64,000 bases of DNA from Amia ocellicauda (taxonomy: Eukaryota; Chordata; Actinopteri; Amiiformes; Amiidae). Within the stretch, counting starts at the first letter, position 1. Each line of letters opens with the position of its first letter. Below are positions 61,401 through 64,000 of this stretch, in pieces. Under the pieces are notes generated by a model. The model was not told where the DNA came from, made no database searches, and was given only the letters and a program-made list of their open reading frames with translations. The stretch is from the NCBI RefSeq assembly GCF_036373705.1, contig NC_089863.1, positions 8,706,357 through 8,770,356 on the forward strand, read 5' to 3'. Position numbers and translations under genes: made by a program.

Positions 61401-63495
61401 TTTTAAAAAATAATTATTGGTTATGAATCTTTGTTCTAATGTATTCTAATTAAGGACATTGGAAAACATTTGTTTTGCTCTTTTCAAATTCTCTATATAT
61501 ATCTGGAAAAAAATCTTTATTAGAGCACCTAAAAGAACACATGCAGATGCTAGATTAGCTGCACTTTATATGAAGAAAATTTAGCTTTTCATTTCTATAA
61601 AAATAAAACAAAACAATCATTGTTATGACACACGATAAATCACGCCAATAAGAATGCAGAATTCTGGAATGCTCAAAAAACCTGTCAGTTATATCAAGAA
61701 CAATTCAAATAGACAATGTCAGCATGACCATTTTTGAAAGGAAATATCTTCACCATCTCGTCCTCCTCAACAGGTGAACCATTTCTTGCCTTATCAGCTG
61801 ATGTCTGACATGGTTCACTGTTTTCAGCCACATCTTCTCCTGCTTCTGACGGGACTGTGGAAGCCGAGTCTGGTTCCATTTCTGGTTCCACACTGGATCC
61901 ACTTTTGTCTGTCTCCTTCTGTAGTTCTGCTTTAACGACAGAGACATTGCACTGAATTATTTTTGAATGTTAAACTATTGAATACAGTATTAATGCAGAC
62001 TACATAAATAAAATCTACATGCATTTGGTTATACAGGTCTTCATTTTAACAAAATGAAACCCTGAAATTTCTAAATGTGTATTATTCATAATATACCATG
62101 CACAGCCAAAAGGCAACAGAAAAAAGATTAAGAAAAAACAAGGTTGATGTGTTGAAATGTTCTCTATATGTCATTGGTCTGCTTTTGAAATCCATATGCA
62201 GTTTAAATTTAAGGTACATGTATATTTAAGTGTGGCAAATACAGTTTTTAATTTTGTCTTTATTAAGTCATCACAACTAAGGTGGTTTGGTGTAGTGTAT
62301 CTTATTACATAATCAGTTGGATAAACAGAAGTTACTATCACCGGTATTGTATTGGAATAATTTGTTGGTATTTAACTTTTTTGTTTTTTAGTTTAATCTT
62401 AGTACTTTTACATGTTATAGTGGCTTAATTAAAATGTATTGAACAATGATTTTATGAACAGGTTGTGTTCTCCTTGTTATAAGATAACATGGTAATATGT
62501 AACATGTACTTATTATATGGCAGAATTAAAATTGGGTGAATTTGTGCAATATTCAGAATGTATTTGGTAAATAGTACCTTGTCTTGTTTTAGTAAATGTT
62601 TCATGCCGAACAGCTTCTAGTCCAGTCTGCTGTGTTCCAGCTCTCCTGATTCCCTCATTATTTTGTACCATTTCCCAGTCATTTTCAAACACCTTTGAAT
62701 AAAAAATATACATAGATATATACATACATTGTATTACTTTGTTTCAATATCAAATACAATCTTAATTATTTATATCTTCAGTCACCAAGTATGTGAGATG
62801 CACACCCATCGACACTTCGCCAGCCACCCTGCCCCAGGTGGGCCCCTGCCCTTTTAATGTCCTGTGCATGTTACTGCAATAATGAGCTTAAGAGTGCAAG
62901 TCTAGACTCCGCTGTCCAAAGATCAGCTAGGTTGACTGAGTTGAGAGTGAAATACTTCCAGGATTTCCCCCAGAAATGTGCATAGACAGTTACTGAATTG
63001 TTGATGGTGGAGAGTGCTTTTGTGTGTTTTTAAGTGTAATGGTAGAGGAAACACAATGAAATGAAGCCTGGAAATACTGAATCTGGAATTTTCAAATTAG
63101 AAGATACCTTTTCTGTTGTATTGCCTTTCCTTGCCGACTCTGTGGTAGTGATGGTGTCATTGCTTGTGCTCTCTGTTGACATCGGTGGGACTGAAGAGGG
63201 GGCAGGATCTGACATCACTCTGCCATGGTGTCTTGATTTCTGCAAATCTAATATAGTAGATACTCTCACATTATGAACAAGTCATGATTGAGTACAGGTA
63301 GTTCATGTGTAGGATAAAGCTCTGATTAGGCCATAGTTATCTCTTGTGTAGCAGATGATCTCACTGCAATCTGTTACACAGTATTGGACGGTACTCACCC
63401 CGGCACAGGGTCTCTTCTGAAGCCAGCCTCTGACCACATTCACAGCAGAATTTATGTCTTTCCCCGCAATCGCAATTGCAATTAGGACACTTCAT
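35069..63495 (-). CDS. Zinc-ribbon / FN3-array / VLIG-type giant GTPase gene (copy 2)
   Basis: Minus-strand gene read from the ATG at 63493-63495 to the stop at 35069. Coding exons: 63399-63495, 63108-63247, 62578-62692, 61754-61926, 61278-61362, 58692-58858, 58195-58306, (56739-56838), 56198-56319, 55827-55902, FN3 exons 50449-50718, 49077-49346, 45534-45803, 42319-42594 and 41717-41986, then 35069-39786. Phases agree throughout except at 56739-56838; without it the sum is 7161 nt, 2386 aa. Order: Cys-rich ribbon, acidic low-complexity modules, five FN3 domains, VLIG region with P-loop, C-terminal Cys/His motif. Family knowledge: VLIG/GVIN proteins are interferon-inducible cytosolic or nuclear GTPases. 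FN3 exon 3 carries an in-frame TGA, so this allele needs skipping of that exon or is damaged. I saw no promoter; a non-coding first exon may lie beyond the window. Confidence 0.75.
39787..40052. other. Intron start next to GTPase exon
   Basis: The open frame runs past the splice acceptor to about 39970, but that is read-through of the intron. Splice phase and the copy 1 comparison place the exon edge at 39786. Confidence 0.6.
40053..40305. repeat. Perfect 64-bp inverted duplication with inner hairpin
   Basis: 40053-40116 and 40242-40305 are exact reverse complements. Nested inside, 'CACACTGGCTTTGAAAGCC' (about 40168) and its complement (about 40227-40249) form a second inverted pair of about 24 bp. 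Copy 1 has only the left arm sequence (about 21675-21770, diverged), so the right arm looks newly made. Confidence 0.92.
40154..40583. mobile_element. Possible MITE with CCATTCACACTG ends
   Basis: The left end 'CCCCATTCACACTGGC' and right end (complement of 'CAGTGTGAATGGG') are inverted. The interval is absent from copy 1, where 'CCTGCTCTAGTGTTTCCTG' is continuous. It has no ORF, and its target duplication is not clear. Confidence 0.4.
40599..41673. mobile_element. Possible solo LTR carrying a hAT insert
   Basis: It begins TGTGACAAGG and ends GGTGTCACA. A poly(A)-type AATAAA sits at about 41584, and the interval is missing from copy 1. Removing the hAT insert leaves about 530 bp. I found no matching target duplication, so the LTR reading is tentative. 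Confidence 0.35.
40900..41432. mobile_element. Non-autonomous hAT element with 8-bp TSD
   Basis: Terminal inverted repeat TAGGGCTGTC...GACAGCCCTA, flanked by a perfect 8-bp target duplication GAGAAGTT (40892-40899 and 41433-41440). At 533 bp with no transposase it is non-autonomous. Confidence 0.85.
41717..41986 (-). CDS. FN3 exon 5 of VLIG copy 2
   Basis: A 270-nt phase 1-1 exon with TCTTACAG acceptor and GTAAGT donor. FN3 hallmarks are [20 protein letters not shown] and [14 protein letters not shown]. It is nearly identical to 21852-22121. Confidence 0.92.
42319..42594 (-). CDS. FN3 exon 4 of VLIG copy 2
   Basis: A 276-nt phase 1-1 exon, CTTCCAG to GTCAGA. FN3 residues include [19 protein letters not shown] and [14 protein letters not shown]. 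No counterpart exists in copy 1. Confidence 0.88.
43028..44247 (+). mobile_element. Tc1-like element with one frameshift in transposase
   Basis: TIRs CACTCACCTAAAGGATTATT / AATAATCCTTTAGGTGAGTG, with TA on each side. The transposase N-terminus ([20 protein letters not shown]) from 43176 is separated by a 1-nt deletion near 43326-43332 from the long frame to 44215. That frame carries [20 protein letters not shown] and [15 protein letters not shown], the DDE triad regions. Otherwise it is well preserved. Confidence 0.92.
44250..45533. other. Intron of VLIG copy 2, no exon seen
   Basis: AT-rich non-coding DNA between FN3 exons 3 and 4. The minus-strand frame 44361-44564 has no recognisable domain. 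'CAGCCCTATTA' near 44700 resembles a hAT end but has no partner. Confidence 0.5.
45534..45803 (-). CDS. FN3 exon 3 of VLIG copy 2, with in-frame TGA
   Basis: A 270-nt phase 1-1 exon with CTTGCAG acceptor and GTAAGG donor. It encodes an FN3 domain ([34 protein letters not shown]). In the phase set by its neighbours the fifth codon is TGA (45787-45789), where the sibling exon 49077-49346 has arginine (PSPPRNLN against PSPP-stop-QLN). The rest is open and conserved. A CGA-to-TGA change would explain it. Because the exon is symmetric, skipping it keeps the frame. Confidence 0.8.
45840..45906. repeat. (TA)n microsatellite, left flank of Tc1
   Basis: Long TA run ending at the left edge of the intact Tc1 element. 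A second TA run (47494-47541) continues at the right edge, so the element entered a TA microsatellite. Confidence 0.95.
45907..47493 (-). mobile_element. Full-length Tc1 element with intact transposase
   Basis: A 1587-bp element. The outer ends read CAGTGAGGGAAAAAAGTATT on one strand and its complement on the other. The inverted repeats run about 200 bp with very few differences. Each carries an inner copy of the 'GAGGGAAAGAAGTATTTGAC' motif, as in IR/DR-type Tc1 elements such as Sleeping Beauty. TA flanks both sides. It lies in the intron between FN3 exons 2 and 3, in the same orientation as the host gene. Confidence 0.93.
46114..47127 (-). CDS. Tc1 transposase, 337 aa, apparently intact
   Basis: It starts [20 protein letters not shown] (paired-like helix-turn-helix DNA-binding region), followed by a basic KWKKHK segment and a second helix-turn-helix part. 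The catalytic DD34E regions are [30 protein letters not shown] and [15 protein letters not shown]. It ends KGFGTKY. The length fits the usual ~340 aa for Tc1 transposases and there is no internal stop. It cuts and pastes DNA between the inverted repeats. Whether every residue is active cannot be told from sequence alone. Confidence 0.93.
   Translation of the reverse strand: MVKNKELSKDVRDKIVDLHKAGMGYKTIAKQLGEKVTTVGAITRKWKKHKITVSLPRSGTPCNISPRGVSMIMRMVRNQPRTTREDLVNDLKAAGTIVTKKTIGNKLHCEGLKSCSTHKVPLFKKAHVQACLKFANEHLNDSEENWVKVLWSDETKIELFGINSTRRVWSRRNDPKNTIPTIKHGGGNIMLWGCFSAKGTGQLHRIKGTLDEAMYRQILGENLLPSARALKMGRGWVFQHDNDPKHTAKATKEWLKKKHIKVLEWPSQSPDLNPIEHLWRELKVRVAKRQPRNLNDLERICNEEWDKIPPEMCANLVAIYKKRLTSVITNKGFGTKY
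47494..47541. repeat. (TA)n microsatellite, right flank of Tc1
   Basis: TA run starting at the right edge of the Tc1 element. Confidence 0.95.
47788..47852. repeat. (CT)n(TA)n compound microsatellite
   Basis: A CT run followed by a TA run and a short CA run, next to the left end of the following Tc1-like element. Confidence 0.95.
47861..48765 (+). mobile_element. Degraded Tc1-like element
   Basis: Ends CAGACTGGTGACAAATTAAA and the complement of ACAGACGGGTGACAAATTAC. The transposase C-terminal half is readable: [12 protein letters not shown] near 48140, [19 protein letters not shown], and [15 protein letters not shown] up to a stop near 48643. The N-terminal domain is largely deleted and there are frame breaks near 48180. 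Inactive. Confidence 0.88.
49077..49346 (-). CDS. FN3 exon 2 of VLIG copy 2
   Basis: A 270-nt phase 1-1 exon, TTCCCAG to GTAAGA. FN3 residues include [20 protein letters not shown] and [14 protein letters not shown]. It is close to the exon at 45534-45803, pointing to exon duplication within the gene. Confidence 0.92.
49380..50448. other. Intron between FN3 exons 1 and 2
   Basis: AT-rich, with a stretch of 'ATATATTT'-like imperfect repeats at 49900-50170. No exon recognised. Confidence 0.5.
50449..50718 (-). CDS. FN3 exon 1 of VLIG copy 2
   Basis: A 270-nt phase 1-1 exon, TCCCCAG to GTAAGA. It starts [20 protein letters not shown] and has [13 protein letters not shown]. It joins in phase to the small exon 55827-55902 upstream. 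Confidence 0.9.
51183..51206. repeat. (TA)n microsatellite
   Basis: Short TA run in the large intron upstream of FN3 exon 1. Confidence 0.9.
51290..51600 (+). promoter_or_regulatory. Promoter-like island in intron
   Basis: A GC-richer patch within AT-rich intron. It has a palindromic CRE-like TGACGTCG (51364), 'CATCCCAGAATGCTTTGC' resembling a ZNF143-type site, and a TATAAAAA box near 51493 on the plus strand, antisense to the host gene. It may be an LTR or another element's promoter. No downstream gene is recognised. Confidence 0.25.
51683..51715. repeat. (TTA)n microsatellite
   Basis: TTA trinucleotide run. Confidence 0.95.
52427..52481. repeat. (TA)n microsatellite inside the hAT element
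   Basis: TA run within the hAT interior. Confidence 0.95.
53958..54835 (+). mobile_element. Tc1-like element with deleted catalytic core
   Basis: Ends CACCGTTCAGCCATAAGAAT and the complement of CACTGATCAGCCATAACATT, with TA on each side. The N-terminal part reads [20 protein letters not shown] with helix-turn-helix, broken by a TGA near 54318. The next part ends at VAWSDES and jumps directly to [20 protein letters not shown], so the segment with the second catalytic Asp is deleted. Confidence 0.9.
55827..55902 (-). CDS. Small acidic exon B5 of VLIG copy 2
   Basis: A 76-nt exon, phase 0 to 1, TTTTCAG to GTAGAA, reading [20 protein letters not shown] and on to NAK. The F-E/Q-D-A start is shared with 56739-56838 and 26359-26467, so these are duplicated modules. 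It joins the FN3 array in phase. Confidence 0.72.
56198..56319 (-). CDS. Small acidic exon A4 of VLIG copy 2
   Basis: A 122-nt exon, phase 1 to 0, ATTTGCAG to GTGAGA. The peptide [20 protein letters not shown] continues with an acidic end (IDFCEEAV). It joins in phase to 55827-55902 and, if the next exon is skipped, to 58195-58306. Confidence 0.7.
56739..56838 (-). CDS. Small exon B4 of VLIG copy 2, out of phase with its neighbour
   Basis: A 100-nt exon, phase 0 to 1, TTTTCAAG to GTAGTA, reading [20 protein letters not shown] and on to VAK. The exon upstream in the transcript (58195-58306) ends in phase 1, so B4 needs an intervening phase 1-0 exon that I could not find, or it is skipped. Its homologue in copy 1 is also open. 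Confidence 0.55.
56839..58194. other. Intron where a phase 1-0 exon is expected, none found
   Basis: No open segment with both splice signals and the right phase was found. A 29-nt candidate near 57710-57740 reads into a stop. The first 160 nt match copy 1 up to about 26625. Confidence 0.45.
58195..58306 (-). CDS. Small acidic exon B3 of VLIG copy 2
   Basis: A 112-nt exon, phase 0 to 1, TTTTAAAG to GTATTT. It reads [20 protein letters not shown] and ends SDENKEG. Similar in layout to 61278-61362. Confidence 0.7.
58692..58858 (-). CDS. Small acidic exon A3 of VLIG copy 2
   Basis: A 167-nt exon, phase 1 to 0, GAATTAG to GTAGTG. It contains [20 protein letters not shown] and a [10 protein letters not shown] segment ending in EEE. 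It is clearly homologous to exon 61754-61926 ([20 protein letters not shown]), showing duplication of A-type modules. Confidence 0.78.
59395..59530. repeat. Dispersed GATATTATCGG-type repeat
   Basis: 'GCCTGACAGATATATTTG' followed by repeated CCGATATTATCGGC-like palindromic text, as seen in a widespread family of short DNA-transposon relics. The ends were not defined. Confidence 0.4.
60765..61120 (-). mobile_element. LTR-like relic
   Basis: On the minus strand it begins TGTCATGTCTACATTTCACC and ends near CTTGGTTCCTGTC. It shares 'GGAACAGGTGTGCTAAT' and general layout with 30545-30720. Both could be solo LTRs of one gypsy family. No coding. Confidence 0.3.
61278..61362 (-). CDS. Small exon B2 of VLIG copy 2
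   Basis: An 85-nt exon, phase 0 to 1, TTTTTAAG to GTAAAA, reading [20 protein letters not shown] and ending ESKG. B-type module. Confidence 0.68.
61754..61926 (-). CDS. Small acidic exon A2 of VLIG copy 2
   Basis: A 173-nt exon, phase 1 to 0, TAAAGCAG to GTGAAG. It contains [20 protein letters not shown] and CQTSADK and ends EEDEM. Paralogous to 58692-58858. Confidence 0.75.
61927..62577. other. Intron, nothing recognised
   Basis: AT-rich sequence with no exon or recognisable repeat. Confidence 0.5.
62578..62692 (-). CDS. Small exon B1 of VLIG copy 2
   Basis: A 115-nt exon, phase 0 to 1, ATTCAAAG to GTACTA, reading [20 protein letters not shown] and ending TFTKTRQ. B-type position; its sequence is more diverged than the other modules. 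Confidence 0.65.
63108..63247 (-). CDS. Exon A1 of VLIG copy 2 (Ser/Thr-rich)
   Basis: A 140-nt exon, phase 1 to 0, TATATTAG to GTATCT, reading [20 protein letters not shown] then a Ser/Thr-rich stretch ending GNTTEK. It joins in phase with the zinc-ribbon exon. Confidence 0.72.
63399..63495 (-). CDS. First coding exon: zinc-ribbon-like N-terminus
   Basis: ATG at 63493-63495 in an exon that extends to an acceptor (TTTCTCAG) at 63507, donor GTGAGT at 63393-63398. It encodes [20 protein letters not shown] followed by [11 protein letters not shown]: two CxC/CxxC clusters like the short zinc ribbons that open several large fish immune proteins, such as RNF213-type. An upstream non-coding exon is implied. 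Confidence 0.78.
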
Positions 63496-63507
63496 TGTGT
63501 CACTGTC

Positions 63508-63818
63508 CTGAGAAATGAAAAGGACAGCGGGATCTGGATTAGTTATGGAAAGTCAAATGTAAGCATGCCTAGCATTATATTGAATATTATAATGAATATT
63601 TCATTCAGGCATTAGGACACTTCAGAAACAAGATCAATTTTACATGATCTTAGCAAGCCTACTGTTATATTGATGTAGTATAATAATGTCCGTTTAAAAC
63701 TTGGCTCTTAGTTCATTGTAAGTTTTTTATTTAAGCTCGAATATTTAAATGTTAACATACATAATTAATATAATATAATAATACATTTAAAGCAGACTGG
63801 GGTACTGCTTTTAAAGCG

Positions 63819-63881
<63 letters not shown>

Positions 63882-64000
63882 TGCCGTACTGTGGCTTTTT
63901 CTTAAGTCACTGTTTATGTTACAAAAAAAAAACATTTGGCTATTGAATATTATTGAATATAAATTTAGGGCCGGATTAAATCAAAACTTTGACCCACCCG
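63508..64000. other. Upstream flank of VLIG copy 2
   Basis: Intron or 5' flank, AT-rich, with a TAA microsatellite. No promoter or interferon-response motif identified. Confidence 0.45.
63820..63881. repeat. (TAA)n microsatellite
   Basis: Uninterrupted TAA run of about 62 bp. Confidence 0.95.

Noticed and set aside
1-64000. CRISPR arrays, bacterial operons or phage-like defence genes
   Set aside because: The sequence is vertebrate nuclear DNA. The regular repeats present are microsatellites, minisatellites and transposon ends, with no spacer-repeat pattern.

Overview
The window is nuclear DNA from a vertebrate, most likely a ray-finned fish. The evidence is GT-AG introns, several Tc1/mariner families, hAT elements, Rex1/CR1- and RTE-type LINEs, gypsy LTR elements, long TA and TAA microsatellites, and a multi-exon 'very large interferon-inducible GTPase' (VLIG/GVIN-like) gene of the kind expanded in fish. 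I cannot name the species.

Layout. 1-6.9 kb has no recognisable gene: an AT-rich 70-75 bp tandem array, a second minisatellite ('AAGATGGC' type), a dispersed repeat and two fold-back repeats. 6.9-14.1 kb (+ strand) is an eight-exon gene for a signal peptide, five EGF-like domains and a terminal C-type lectin domain, about 378 aa. 14.1-16.9 kb is intergenic. 16.9-26.5 kb (- strand) is a decayed VLIG copy: one giant GTPase exon with two frameshifting deletions and three nonsense changes, one fibronectin III (FN3) exon and one upstream exon, split by a Tc1-type element that itself carries a deleted gypsy element. 26.9-33.6 kb is mostly transposon debris and includes a 3' remnant of the lectin exon. 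35.1-63.5 kb (- strand) is the second, largely intact VLIG-like gene: a zinc-ribbon first exon, alternating small acidic exons of two phase classes, five FN3 exons, then a 4.7-kb terminal exon with the GTPase.

The 14.05-26.6 kb and 32.4-57.0 kb parts are one tandem segmental duplication. The lectin-exon tail, the intergenic spacer, the GTPase exon, the last FN3 exon and one upstream exon all recur in the same order. The decayed copy has lost four FN3 exons and two small exons relative to the other.

Two points stand out in the better copy. One FN3 exon has an in-frame TGA near its 5' end, but it is a symmetric 270-nt exon that could be skipped without a frameshift. One small exon (56739-56838) does not fit its upstream neighbour in phase, while leaving it out restores a continuous frame. 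Other notable features are a Tc1 element with an intact 337-aa transposase and about 200-bp terminal repeats, two hAT-type elements with perfect 8-bp target duplications, and a perfect 64-bp inverted duplication at 40.05/40.24 kb. No previously undescribed defence system is proven. The unusual candidates are the zinc ribbon + acidic modules + FN3 array + VLIG GTPase architecture and the EGF-array/lectin gene beside it. All exon calls come from reading splice signals and phase by eye; there is no transcript evidence.
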